Source: Gemmatimonadota bacterium
GTDB lineage: Bacteria > Latescibacterota > UBA2968 > GCA-2709665
DNA: 44,697 nt
NCBI GenBank assembly: GCA_002709665.1
Contig: PAQK01000084.1
Location: 1-44,697, forward strand
Direction: 5' to 3'
In this document: positions 28,190 through 36,433 of the stretch, piece after piece
Numbering within the stretch: the stretch's first letter is position 1
Layout: each line of letters starts with the position of its first letter
Position numbers and translations under genes: made by a program
The notes under the pieces: model-generated
Told to the model about the DNA's origin: nothing
Seen by the model: only the letters and a program-made list of their open reading frames with translations
Database searches by the model: none

Positions 28190-28833
28190 GAGAAATACCA
28201 TGTTGGTCGGGCATGCACTGGTATGGCAATCTGACGTGCTACCAGCCATTGGTTCAGTAGATTTCGCGTCTGCTCATTGTAGCAAATCATCCCATCCAGT
28301 GCAGCTACGGGACAATGCTGGTAAATCAAGGCTTCTGCTTGATAGCGCTCAAATTTGCCTGGATCATTCGGATCACGCTTGAAATCCCTAGCCTGGATGA
28401 TAGGCCAATCAATTTTGTCCAGATCGCGAAGATCCGTATAAAATTTTGACCAAGCGTAGTAGGCATGGCCATCGGTAAACACGTAGTGAAGCCCCATTTC
28501 ATTCAGTTTGGGCAGGTTAGACACCAGGATGACGATTTCATCATTGGCCCGTTGTCGGATTCCGCCCCAGCCAGTATGAATATTCCTCATCATCGGTGAG
28601 AATGGAGTGAAGTAGAAGGGAACGTAATCATTGAGGTAGCCTGCCTGTCCAGCGGGCACAGGGCAAAAACCCCGTTTATCCGTGAGGTCGGGGTTGCCGA
28701 TATGAACCCAGGCAGGCGACTGCATCGGGCTGTTGCCGCAGTGCAAGCCATTATCCAGAATCCACGGGATGTTATCACGGTGGACAATGCGCCAGATCAG
28801 CGCTTTCTGTGGGTTCAGGCTTGAATAATGCAT
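28186..28833 (-). CDS. darT: DarT toxin, DNA ADP-ribosyltransferase (DUF4433)
   Basis: A 215-residue toxin that transfers ADP-ribose from NAD+ to bases in single-stranded DNA. Family features are [18 protein letters not shown], the DLTDKRG region, [14 protein letters not shown], and the C-terminal QAEALIYQ with the expected catalytic glutamate at residue 167, followed by a P-x-WYF end. It starts five bases after the DarT-like gene stops and overlaps darG by four bases, so the three genes form one transcript. In several bacteria darTG is a phage-defence toxin-antitoxin system. All key regions appear intact. Confidence 0.93.
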   Translation of the reverse strand: MHYSSLNPQKALIWRIVHRDNIPWILDNGLHCGNSPMQSPAWVHIGNPDLTDKRGFCPVPAGQAGYLNDYVPFYFTPFSPMMRNIHTGWGGIRQRANDEIVILVSNLPKLNEMGLHYVFTDGHAYYAWSKFYTDLRDLDKIDWPIIQARDFKRDPNDPGKFERYQAEALIYQHCPVAALDGMICYNEQTRNLLNQWLVARQIAIPVHARPTWYFS

Positions 28834-28837
28834 GTAA

Positions 28838-29428
28838 TCATCCTACAAACATATGCGGTTGTATATTTAGATGCATTTTGAGTCCAAAATTATTAAGCAT
28901 TGCTCTTACCCTTATCGCATCATCTTCTCTTCTGACCAAGATAGAGTGAAAGTTTTTTGCATCTATAGTACTTTCCGATAGACACTCTGCCATGCAGGTT
29001 TGCTTGTATTCTGGATTTGTATCGTAGCGATGCTGATCGCTTTCCATTAGATCCCAGTTTATGGCGTCAAATCCTGATTTATAATCCATGATATTCGGTG
29101 CTTGGCCACTTAACGGGTGGCTTGGGATAATTCTCCAATTATTTTCGGATGCATAATTCCTTTTGACTGTTATGAACACAAAAGGCTGTTCGCGATGATT
29201 GTGTTGAGCAGCGTAGTCAAAAGGCGTTTTTGAAAAGAAATGGAAGGGTACGAGCTCTTCCAGCCCATTTTTTCTTCTTGAAGTTATTATTTCTTGATCG
29301 GCTATATCTTCGAAGTTGGCGCTGGGTAAGGTGGAGCGGGATTTGAGACCATGCTCAAGAATAGATGGAAGATTTCCCAGCGCTGTCAAATGGTAAACAA
29401 GCAGTCCTTTCTTTATTTTTTTGGGCAT
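28838..29428 (-). CDS. Second DarT-like (DUF4433-type) putative ADP-ribosyltransferase
   Basis: A 196-residue protein, first gene of the dar transcript. The start at 29428 is supported by AAGGAG six bases upstream; an in-frame ATG at 29449 is less likely. It aligns by eye with the DarT next to it: LLVYHLTALGNLPSILEHGL with [28 protein letters not shown] with DLTDKRG, LVPFHFFSKTPF with [11 protein letters not shown], and MAECLSES with QAEALIYQ. The matching glutamate (residue 148) is exactly 48 residues from the end in both proteins, and both end P-x-x-(F/Y). It is probably a paralogous ADP-ribosyltransferase. Its target and its antitoxin are unknown. It is more AT-rich than the core genes. 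Confidence 0.7.
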   Translation of the reverse strand: MPKKIKKGLLVYHLTALGNLPSILEHGLKSRSTLPSANFEDIADQEIITSRRKNGLEELVPFHFFSKTPFDYAAQHNHREQPFVFITVKRNYASENNWRIIPSHPLSGQAPNIMDYKSGFDAINWDLMESDQHRYDTNPEYKQTCMAECLSESTIDAKNFHSILVRREDDAIRVRAMLNNFGLKMHLNIQPHMFVG

Positions 29429-29585
29429 GGCTTTCTCCTTGTGCGCCATAGACAGATTTTGAGACTCATTCTGTTATCACCAAGCCTGTGCGGTCAAGCT
29501 GGTAACCCCACTAGGGGGAATATGTTCTTTCTGTCCGAGCGAACAACCTGCTGAGGGATCACAGCTAGCCAGAACCAAAGTGAGA

Positions 29586-30848
29586 TCAACGCAGCAAGCG
29601 GATATTATCGTCGATGCGCTGTTGAACCGTGCGCAATGTGTCTGGGGTTATTCGGCCAGGCAGCAGGTGCTCGGCACTGGCCGTGAAACTGCTCGCTACA
29701 TGGCACATGTTATCGATCATATAGGCTGCGGTTTGCGCCGACAGCTCCGCTTCTTCCATCCCCAGGGAGAGGAGGCGCTTGCGGTCGATGTGCAATGCCT
29801 CACCCATCACATCCATTTGGTGGTATCCAGCCGGCCCCTCACAGAATGTAACGTCATAAGCTGGTGCCAGCTTCCAGTGTCCGGTGGCTGACATGGTGTA
29901 TGCGAAGTTTTTAGGGTGGTCGTCCCGGTTGTTGAATACGATGTTGAAGACCGCACGTTCAAATGCCCGTGCTTTTTCTCGCACGTCATTGGTGCAAAAT
30001 CCGGTTGCACGCAAAAAACTGACATAGTCCAACGCACCGGGATTGCGGAAATCTGCCTGGGTAAAGGCCGCGAGGCTTTGCATGGGCACCCGCATTCTTT
30101 GCTGACGGTCAAAGCGTTTGCTGGCAAAGGCTGCTTGGCCGTTGGGAAGGTCGAAGTACTCAGTATCTGGGGTGCTGATCCCGCATTCTCGCAGGCATTG
30201 GGCGTAGACAGTTTCAATGGCACATACTTCTGGGTGCTCGTTTTGCGCGGGGAATTTGACCAGCCAGGCTTCCAGGCCGGGTGCATCCGCAGTAGTGAAG
30301 GTTCCTTGCCCTGCATTGCGATACAGCAACGCCTTTGGCCTGGCACCATGCGGAGAGCCCCCGATAAGCAATAGCCGTTGCAGAAACTCTCCCCCTTCGC
30401 CACTGAGTACATCTTGAATTTCCACTGCCAGTTGGGTGAGCGGTATCTCCTCGGCTGGCTCAGAAATCCCGGTGGTTGCGGGCTCGAATGACATTGCACC
30501 CATGGCGTGGGGGCCGATATGCGTCAACCGCTCTAATGGGCCAATACGCGCAGGGTTGAGGCCGCGACGCTTGAATAAGCGATCCATCAGCAGCATTCCC
30601 CAGCCATCAGGAAGCGAGTCATAGACTGGGCCTGGCAGCCCCATCTGGTGTTCGGGGAAGTCCTTGCGTAGCTTGGGGCCAGCCAAGGGGAGGGTGAGGG
30701 CTGACAGTTCCAGCCCCCGCTTCCGGGCCTCGTCACTGTATTCGAAAGCAATCAGAGGACGGCCGGTGATCGCGGTCGAAAGCACCAAAGAGCCCCACCG
30801 CCAGTGCTCGCCCCAACCATCGTAGTAAACATCCACTTGTTTAAGCAT
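29586..30848 (-). CDS. hipA: HipA-family serine/threonine kinase toxin
   Basis: A 420-residue type II toxin kinase. The start at 30848 is the first ATG consistent with the family and overlaps hipB by eight bases. Motifs are LPDGWGMLLMDRLF, HIGPHAMGAMSFEP, the P-loop-like GGSPHGARPK (163-172), WLVKFP, AFASKRFDR, the catalytic loop FNNRDDHPKN (306-314) and the metal-binding YDVT (Asp332). HipA of E. coli phosphorylates glutamyl-tRNA synthetase; the target here is not known. The neighbouring HipB-like repressor and their order (B then A) are classical. Confidence 0.93.
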   Translation of the reverse strand: MLKQVDVYYDGWGEHWRWGSLVLSTAITGRPLIAFEYSDEARKRGLELSALTLPLAGPKLRKDFPEHQMGLPGPVYDSLPDGWGMLLMDRLFKRRGLNPARIGPLERLTHIGPHAMGAMSFEPATTGISEPAEEIPLTQLAVEIQDVLSGEGGEFLQRLLLIGGSPHGARPKALLYRNAGQGTFTTADAPGLEAWLVKFPAQNEHPEVCAIETVYAQCLRECGISTPDTEYFDLPNGQAAFASKRFDRQQRMRVPMQSLAAFTQADFRNPGALDYVSFLRATGFCTNDVREKARAFERAVFNIVFNNRDDHPKNFAYTMSATGHWKLAPAYDVTFCEGPAGYHQMDVMGEALHIDRKRLLSLGMEEAELSAQTAAYMIDNMCHVASSFTASAEHLLPGRITPDTLRTVQQRIDDNIRLLR

Positions 30849-31155
30849 TGTTGCTCTTCTTTTTGATGCGTTGACGCTGGGCGCTGTTTTCATAGCGATG
30901 AATGTCGTCGAGGCTGTCCAGCTTTGGCTTGAACAGGTTCTCCAGCTCATCGAGGCGGCCTAGCACCATGGCTACACGTACGAGACTGTCAAACCCGATG
31001 TTGCGACCAGCTTCCAGATTGGACAGGGTATTGACGCCAATGCCGGCGCGTGCGGCCACTTCGGCTTGTGTCATCTGTTGAGATAGCCGTTCTGTACGCA
31101 AACGCATACAAAGGAGCTTAATGATCTCGTCAGGCTTTCTGATATTTAAATACAT
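30841..31155 (-). CDS. hipB: HipB-like XRE-family antitoxin and repressor
   Basis: A 104-residue DNA-binding protein with a helix-turn-helix of the XRE type at about residues 17-75 (MRLRTERLSQQMTQAEVAA, GIGVNTLSNLEAGRNIGFD). It should neutralise HipA and repress its own promoter. The chosen ATG (31155) has no Shine-Dalgarno sequence and lies close to AT-rich promoter-like DNA, so the message may be nearly leaderless; Met17 is an alternative start. The C-terminal tail is basic (QRQRIKKKSNNA) and overlaps the hipA start. Confidence 0.88.
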   Translation of the reverse strand: MYLNIRKPDEIIKLLCMRLRTERLSQQMTQAEVAARAGIGVNTLSNLEAGRNIGFDSLVRVAMVLGRLDELENLFKPKLDSLDDIHRYENSAQRQRIKKKSNNA

Positions 31156-31177
31156 TATATTGTGTTTTATCTTGATT

Positions 31178-31208
31178 AACTCTATATAACACCCTGAATT
31201 ATAGAGTT
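31178..31208 (-). promoter_or_regulatory. Inverted repeat over the hipBA promoter, probable HipB operator
   Basis: AACTCTATA (31178-31186) and TATAGAGTT (31200-31208) form a perfect nine-base inverted repeat with a 13-base spacer, just upstream of hipB. On the minus strand one arm contains TATAAT (31203-31198), a good -10 element. Binding of HipB across both arms would cover the promoter. HipB autoregulation is known in the family; the exact site here is inferred. Confidence 0.65.
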
Positions 31209-31637
31209 ACATCTGGGTTGTGGCAAGGTGCTGGAGCATACGTTTGGCTAGCTGGCCACCCAATGTCCTCTTGGTTGATTCTCTGACTCCATTTTTTGCC
31301 ATCAAGTCGTCATAGCACCAAGCCACGATAGATTTGCCAGATTTTAAGTCGCTGACCGCCACATTGTTCACCTCGTTATCACCCCCCTCGATTTCTTTCA
31401 TGAAGCTTTGGTTACAAAAGTTCGGGTGGGGATACCGAGCCCGGTCTTATAGGCGAACGGATCAACCGGCACGACAAACCAGCAAGCAAGGCACGGTGAC
31501 ATTCCGGCAGCGCTGGTGTGTGGGATATCTGGTGAGGCGAGGCAGCAACGTAAGCGTTGGCGTCGCGGTAATGCTTGTCAGCGCTGTGCTTTGGCAGAGC
31601 TGTTTTCCAGAAGGTGGCTCCTGACGGAGTGGAGTCA
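31209..31637. other. Non-coding gap before pdtB
   Basis: About 430 bases between hipBA and pdtB. An open frame of 64 codons on the minus strand (31207-31401) has no ribosome site or recognised motif and could be the tail of a lost gene. The right part (31402-31637) has the GC-richer composition of the core locus and probably holds the pdtB promoter, since pdtB is now separated from pdtA by the inserted block. No clear promoter was identified. Confidence 0.4.
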
Positions 31638-33308
31638 TTGAGACCTCAAGGGGGTTGTGTGGAGTATCTGTTTAGGGTTTGTCGACCGGGTGGGGCTGCG
31701 AAGCTGTCACTGGCTGCGAGTTGCCTGGCTTCTGTGCTGTGGGGCACGCAGGTGTTTGCCGAGACGCCGGAATCCGTGGGTAATACAGCGACCGCGGACG
31801 TTCCGCTCGAGGCACAACGGGTTGATATCAATGAATATATAGTGCGCGGTAATACCGTACTGGACGCCCAGGATATAGAAGAGGCGGTTTATCCGTTTCT
31901 TGGGCCGGGACGCTCTCTTGCTGATATCGAGTCCGCTCGTGATGCTCTGCAGGAGAAGTACCAGGGCAAGGGCTATCAGTCGGTTTATATCGAACTGCCT
32001 GAACAGCAAGTGCAGGGCGGCATCGTGTTTTTGCAGGTGATGGAAACCAAGGTCGGCCGGGTGCGAGTGGTAGGTGCTGAGCATTATTCGCCAAAGTCGA
32101 TCCGCGATGGAGTGCCTGCTCTGGAGGAAGGTGGTGTTCCTGACTTTGCTCAGGTGCAGGAAGAGCTTGGCCAGGTTAACCGTACGGCAGGTCGTCAGGT
32201 CATGCCGTTGGTGCGTGAAGGGCAACGGCCAGGAACTATGGATATCGACCTTCAGGTGGACGACGAAAAGCCCTGGTTCGTCAATCTGGGTATGAACAAC
32301 GATTACAGCGCTGATACCGAGGAGCTGCGTAGTTTCGTCTCGGTGGGTCATAACAACCTATGGCAGCTGGGCCACTCGATTGCCCTAACTTATTTCGTTG
32401 CTCCCGAGGATCGTGATAGTGCGGAAGTCTGGTCCGGCTCTTACACGATGCCGCTGGGCGAGCGCTGGAGTTTACGCTTTGCCGGCTTCAAGTCGGATAG
32501 CAACGTAGCCACTGTCGGTGGCACCAACGTGTTGGGTAAAGGCCATTCATACGGTGTGACCGCGACCTATGCGTTGCCGATCGCGGGTGATTGGGCGCAT
32601 GCGTTTTCGGCGGGGGTTGATTTCAAGGACTTTGATGAGGAGGTCACCTTCGCTGGTGAAACCGACTCGGTCCCTATCAAGTATGCGCCGCTTACCTTTG
32701 GCTACAGCGGTTTTCGCTATACCGAGTACTCCGAGTTCAGCCTGGGGCTGAGCTTGGTAGCCAACCCGCGGTCACTGCTGGGTTATGGCAGTGAGCCCGA
32801 GGATTTCCGTTTCCGGAAGCGCTGGGATTCCAGCCCCAGTTTCGGTGTGTTCAAGGGTGATACCTCCTATCTGGTCACGTTGCCGAGCGCTTGGCAGCTG
32901 AGTACCACTTTCGGTTTCCAGCTGGCTTCCGGGCCGCTGATTTCCAGTGAGCAGCTATCGGCGGGTGGGGGCAGTTCGGTGCGGGGATATCTGGCTACGG
33001 AAGCTTCTGGCGACGATGGCTACGTTGTTTCCCAGGAACTGATTACGCCTTCGTTGGGCAAGTACGTCAGTAATTACCTGAGTGACTGGCGTTTCTATGC
33101 CTTTGCCGATGCTGCGCAGGTGTTCCTGCAGGATACGTTGCCGGAGCAGGAAGATGATTTCTCCCTGGCCAGCGTAGGGGTGGGCACACGGGCAGTTTTC
33201 AATGATTGGCTTTCCGGCAGTGTGGATTGGGCTTTGCCCCTGCAGGACGGCCCCAACACCTCAAAACACGATTCGCGCGTTCACTTCAGTGTGCAGGCGA
33301 ACTTCTGA
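31638..33308 (+). CDS. pdtB: TpsB outer-membrane transporter of the two-partner system (PdtB-like)
   Basis: The outer-membrane pore that exports the PdtA-like exoprotein. The start is uncertain: TTG 31638 has GGAG eight bases upstream; GTG 31659 with AAGGGGG is equally possible; the frame is open to 31575. A signal peptide ends near GTQVFA. Two POTRA domains follow (INEYIVRGNTVLDAQDIEEAV; VGRVRVVGAEHYSPKSIRDGV), then a 16-strand-type barrel. The barrel has the SSVRGY motif of TpsB loop L6 (GGGSSVRGYLA) and a late FYAFADAAQV strand, and ends in an outer-membrane-type VHFSVQANF. The protein is about 556 residues from TTG 31638, usual for ShlB/FhaC proteins. Confidence 0.94.
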   Translation: MRPQGGCVEYLFRVCRPGGAAKLSLAASCLASVLWGTQVFAETPESVGNTATADVPLEAQRVDINEYIVRGNTVLDAQDIEEAVYPFLGPGRSLADIESARDALQEKYQGKGYQSVYIELPEQQVQGGIVFLQVMETKVGRVRVVGAEHYSPKSIRDGVPALEEGGVPDFAQVQEELGQVNRTAGRQVMPLVREGQRPGTMDIDLQVDDEKPWFVNLGMNNDYSADTEELRSFVSVGHNNLWQLGHSIALTYFVAPEDRDSAEVWSGSYTMPLGERWSLRFAGFKSDSNVATVGGTNVLGKGHSYGVTATYALPIAGDWAHAFSAGVDFKDFDEEVTFAGETDSVPIKYAPLTFGYSGFRYTEYSEFSLGLSLVANPRSLLGYGSEPEDFRFRKRWDSSPSFGVFKGDTSYLVTLPSAWQLSTTFGFQLASGPLISSEQLSAGGGSSVRGYLATEASGDDGYVVSQELITPSLGKYVSNYLSDWRFYAFADAAQVFLQDTLPEQEDDFSLASVGVGTRAVFNDWLSGSVDWALPLQDGPNTSKHDSRVHFSVQANF

Positions 33309-33344
33309 CAACACGGGCACTGACAGACTTCGGAGTATCTTTTC

Positions 33345-35234
33345 ATGCAACGGTTAATGCTATCCATGATCATCTGCCTGGGGCTTTTGCTCCCGGGCAC
33401 CGCCAGCGCCTGGTGGCAGGAGGACTGGAGTTATCGTAAGCAGATTACGATCGACACCACCCCAGAGGGGGCGCCGATCAGTGAGACACTGGGACGTACC
33501 CCGATGCTGGTACGTCTTCACACTGGCAACTTTACCTTTGACGGTGTGGACGAGCAGGGCGCGGACATCCGTTTCGTTGCTTCCGATGACCAGACTGTCC
33601 TGAGCCATCAGATCGAGAGCTTTGATCCATTGATGGGGATGGCTCAGATATGGGTGGATGTGCCGCTGGTGGAGCAGGGGCAGGCTCAGGATATCTGGAT
33701 GTATTACGGTAACCCTGAGGCGCCGGCTACCAGTAATGGGCAGCTCACCTTCGATGCCGACTACACCTTGGTCTATCACTTTGATAGGGCGGCTTCGGCT
33801 CCTCCGCGTGACACAACGGCTTATGGCAACCACGCACAGACAGTTGCCGGTACGGCCATGGACGGGGTTATTGGCAAGTCACTGTTGTTGGCCGGTCAGC
33901 CGTTGATGCTGCCAGCCAGCCCGTCGCTGGCTACCGAGGCGGGCGGTAACTTCACTGCCAGTGCCTGGGTACGGGCGGATCAGGTGGATGGTGAGCGCTT
34001 GATATTGTCGCGCCGCGAAGGGGGTAACTCCTTGCTGTTGGGCTTGAGTCAGGGCGCTCCCTTCGTCGAGGTCAATGGGCAGCGCAGTCAACCGGCGGCG
34101 CAGCTATCTCCGGGGCAGTGGCAGCATCTGACGATCATTGCCGATGGCACTCAACTGAGGCTGTTGGTCAATGGCCGTGAGTCAGCCAGTCTGGCTGTGG
34201 CTTTGCCTGCGTTCAGCTCGTTCATGGCCATTGGTGGTGATGTCCCCGGTGCACAGGCTCCCGTGGCGGTAGCGCAGGCTGCCGAGGGTGACGTAGTAGA
34301 AGATGCCGAAGGCAGCGCTGTTCCGGCGGTTACCAGCACCTACCAACCTTTTATCGGCGGTATTGATGAGCTTCGCATATCCAAGACAGCCCGGCCCATT
34401 GCACTGATCACGGCAGATGCAATGGCGCAAGGGTCTGAGTCGCGGTTGGTGGTATACGGTGTCGATGAGGAGCAATCTGGCTTTGGTTTCGGCGGTCTGG
34501 GCTTTCTGCTGAGCGCTGTGCCATTCGACGCCTGGATCGTACTCGCGGTGTTAGCGGCGATGATGCTCCAGTCCTGGTGGATCATGTATCACAAGAACCG
34601 CACTGTGACGCGCCTGGCCCGCAGCAATGACATCTTTCGTACCGAATTTACCAAGGTGGGCACTCGCCTTGAACTGCTGGCTGATGATCCGGCGCTGGCA
34701 CAACGCCTGGAAAATTCCTCACTGTGGCGGCTGTATGCGGTAGGGGTGAACGAGATTCGCACCCGCCGGGAGCAAGGCGCGGATGTGAATGCGATCTCCG
34801 GTGCCACTATTGAAGCCATTCGCGCTTCGATGGACGGGGTCCGCACCCGGGAGCTGCAGGCGCTGGGTTCGAAGCTGTCCACGTTGTCCAATGCCATCGC
34901 TGGTGGCCCTTACATCGGTCTGTTGGGTACGGTGATGGGCATCATGGTGGTGTTCCTCGGTACGGCTATGGCTGGTGATGTGAATATCAATGCGATTGCA
35001 CCAGGTATGGCCGCTGCGTTGCTGGCGACTGCCATGGGGTTGTTCGTCGCGATACCGGCACTGTTCGGCTACAACCGCCTGACCACGCGTAACAAGGAAG
35101 TCAGTGCGGACATGCGGATCTTTGTCGATGAGTTCGTTACTCGCCTGGCTGAGATTCATGGCAGGGGCCGGGCCTCGACCAGGATCACCTCGCCGGGCAC
35201 CGATTCGCACGCAAACACGCCTGCCACTGCCTAA
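33345..35234 (+). CDS. exbB: ExbB/TolQ-type proton-channel protein with DUF2341 and LamG-like domains
   Basis: A 629-residue fusion. A signal peptide (1-22) is followed by a periplasmic region with a DUF2341 domain (WSYRKQITID, ADIRFVASD, WMYYGNPEAPATS) and a concanavalin/LamG-like domain (about 150-345, with FTASAWVRAD, GQWQHLTIIADG and FIGGIDELRIS). A membrane helix at about 394-411 and a MotA/TolQ/ExbB domain (about 430-610) follow, with helices GLLGTVMGIMVVFL and GMAAALLATAMGLFVA. ExbB works with ExbD as a proton-driven motor. The lectin-like domain could touch glycan or secreted protein. It matches exbB2 (PA0693) by position. GGAG precedes the ATG. Confidence 0.92.
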   Translation: MQRLMLSMIICLGLLLPGTASAWWQEDWSYRKQITIDTTPEGAPISETLGRTPMLVRLHTGNFTFDGVDEQGADIRFVASDDQTVLSHQIESFDPLMGMAQIWVDVPLVEQGQAQDIWMYYGNPEAPATSNGQLTFDADYTLVYHFDRAASAPPRDTTAYGNHAQTVAGTAMDGVIGKSLLLAGQPLMLPASPSLATEAGGNFTASAWVRADQVDGERLILSRREGGNSLLLGLSQGAPFVEVNGQRSQPAAQLSPGQWQHLTIIADGTQLRLLVNGRESASLAVALPAFSSFMAIGGDVPGAQAPVAVAQAAEGDVVEDAEGSAVPAVTSTYQPFIGGIDELRISKTARPIALITADAMAQGSESRLVVYGVDEEQSGFGFGGLGFLLSAVPFDAWIVLAVLAAMMLQSWWIMYHKNRTVTRLARSNDIFRTEFTKVGTRLELLADDPALAQRLENSSLWRLYAVGVNEIRTRREQGADVNAISGATIEAIRASMDGVRTRELQALGSKLSTLSNAIAGGPYIGLLGTVMGIMVVFLGTAMAGDVNINAIAPGMAAALLATAMGLFVAIPALFGYNRLTTRNKEVSADMRIFVDEFVTRLAEIHGRGRASTRITSPGTDSHANTPATA

Positions 35235-35246
35235 GGGAGAGTCATC

Positions 35247-35669
35247 ATGGCTTCGAGAATTACTCCAGATGACGAAGATGATGCCGCCGTTGACAGCATC
35301 AACATCACGCCTCTGGTTGATGTGCTCATGGTGGTGCTGGTGATGTTCATCCTCACTGCGACGGCACAGGTTGCCGGTATTCAGGTGGATTTGCCGAAGG
35401 CCAGTTCATCGGTGTCACTGTCGCAACCCAAGACCAAGGCGATTTCCATCAACGATTCGGGCCAGGTGTTTCTGGATGCTTATCCGGTAACCATCACTGA
35501 ACTGGAGGATCGCCTGCGTACCGAGAAGGCACTCAACCCGGACTTTCCCCTGATCGTGCGCGGCGATGCCGCTGTGCAGTATCAGAAAGTTGTCGAGGTG
35601 CTTGATCTGCTACGTCAGCTGGAGCTGTCGAAAGTGGGGCTGGTAACCGGGAAACCAGGTCAGGGATGA
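35247..35669 (+). CDS. exbD: ExbD/TolR-type biopolymer transport protein
   Basis: A 140-residue protein with a short acidic cytoplasmic N-terminus, one membrane helix (about 20-45, INITPLVDVLMVVLVMFIL, with the conserved proton-carrying Asp in PLVDV) and a periplasmic domain (ISINDSGQVFLD, VTITELEDRL, LIVRGDAAVQYQKVVEVLDLL). It is the usual partner of ExbB, 12 bases downstream of it. GGGAGAG lies before the ATG. It corresponds to exbD2 by order. Confidence 0.95.
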   Translation: MASRITPDDEDDAAVDSINITPLVDVLMVVLVMFILTATAQVAGIQVDLPKASSSVSLSQPKTKAISINDSGQVFLDAYPVTITELEDRLRTEKALNPDFPLIVRGDAAVQYQKVVEVLDLLRQLELSKVGLVTGKPGQG

Positions 35670-36391
35670 ATATGAACACCAATAACCCCAGACCCGAATC
35701 ACCTCAGGATTCCGCCAGACCGTGGTTACGGTGGGCCAAGTGGGGAGGTGGTTTGTTGGTGGCTGCCGGGCTGTTGTTCATGCTCTGGCAGTGGGCCAAC
35801 GATATGAGCGGGGTGCGTCGTGAGGCACCGAAGGTGCCGATGATAGTGCCTTTGCCACCACCGCCTCCGCCACCACCGGAGCCGGAGCAACCGCCCGAGC
35901 CGGAAGAGCCCATCGAAGAAGAGGTGGTTGAGCCGGAACCTCTGGAGCCTGAACCGGAGCCAGAGCCGATGCCCGAGCAGGAAGCACCGTCGCCCGCTGA
36001 CGATATGGCTGAGCCCATGCAAATGGATGCGGATGCGCAGGCTGGGTCGGACGCTTTCAACATCGGTGCAGGGCAGAGCGGTGGCATGTCCGGCTCGGGA
36101 GGCGGGGGACTGGGCACCGGTACCTATGAACAGTACCTCTCATATGCCTTCCAGAAGCTGATGGCTGATGCCACGGAATTGCGTAATGAGGTGTTCCGGG
36201 TGCAGGCCGATATCTGGCTGGACACTGACGGCAACATTACCCGAGCTGAATTGTTTCGCGGCAGTGGTGATGAGGAGTTGGATGCGAAGTTGCTGAAAGC
36301 GCTGCGGGCTGCCCCTGGTTTTGCAGAGCGGCCACCGGCTTCACTGACCATGCCCACGCGTGTTGAGTTGCAGGGCCGAAGAGCCAACTGA
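35666..36391 (+). CDS. TonB-like energy transducer with proline/glutamate-rich spacer
   Basis: A 241-residue protein. A basic N-terminus is followed by one membrane helix (about 28-46, GGGLLVAAGLLFMLWQWAN). Next comes a long rigid spacer of Pro and Glu (about 60-110), a Gly/Ser-rich linker, and a C-terminal domain (about 150-238) of TonB_C type (YLSYAFQKLMADATEL, RVQADIWLDTDGNITRAEL, LLKALRAAPGF). TonB proteins carry ExbB/ExbD energy across the periplasm to outer-membrane receptors. The ATG overlaps the exbD stop, so these are translated together. No classical TonB-dependent receptor is in the window; the porin or PdtB may be its partner. Confidence 0.85.
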   Translation: MNMNTNNPRPESPQDSARPWLRWAKWGGGLLVAAGLLFMLWQWANDMSGVRREAPKVPMIVPLPPPPPPPPEPEQPPEPEEPIEEEVVEPEPLEPEPEPEPMPEQEAPSPADDMAEPMQMDADAQAGSDAFNIGAGQSGGMSGSGGGGLGTGTYEQYLSYAFQKLMADATELRNEVFRVQADIWLDTDGNITRAELFRGSGDEELDAKLLKALRAAPGFAERPPASLTMPTRVELQGRRAN

Positions 36392-36433
36392 GCCTATCGC
36401 TGAACATAACGTCATATCAGGAGTATTGCGAAA

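Noticed and set aside
29501-29520. CCCC-ACTA-GGGG dyad upstream of the dar operon
   Set aside because: Only four-base arms. It could be an operator for the dar genes, but such short GC dyads are common, and no promoter elements are placed around it.
31207-31401. 64-codon frame on the minus strand upstream of hipB
   Set aside because: No ribosome site and no recognised motif; it ends inside the hipBA operator region. It might be a gene remnant, but I cannot support a call.
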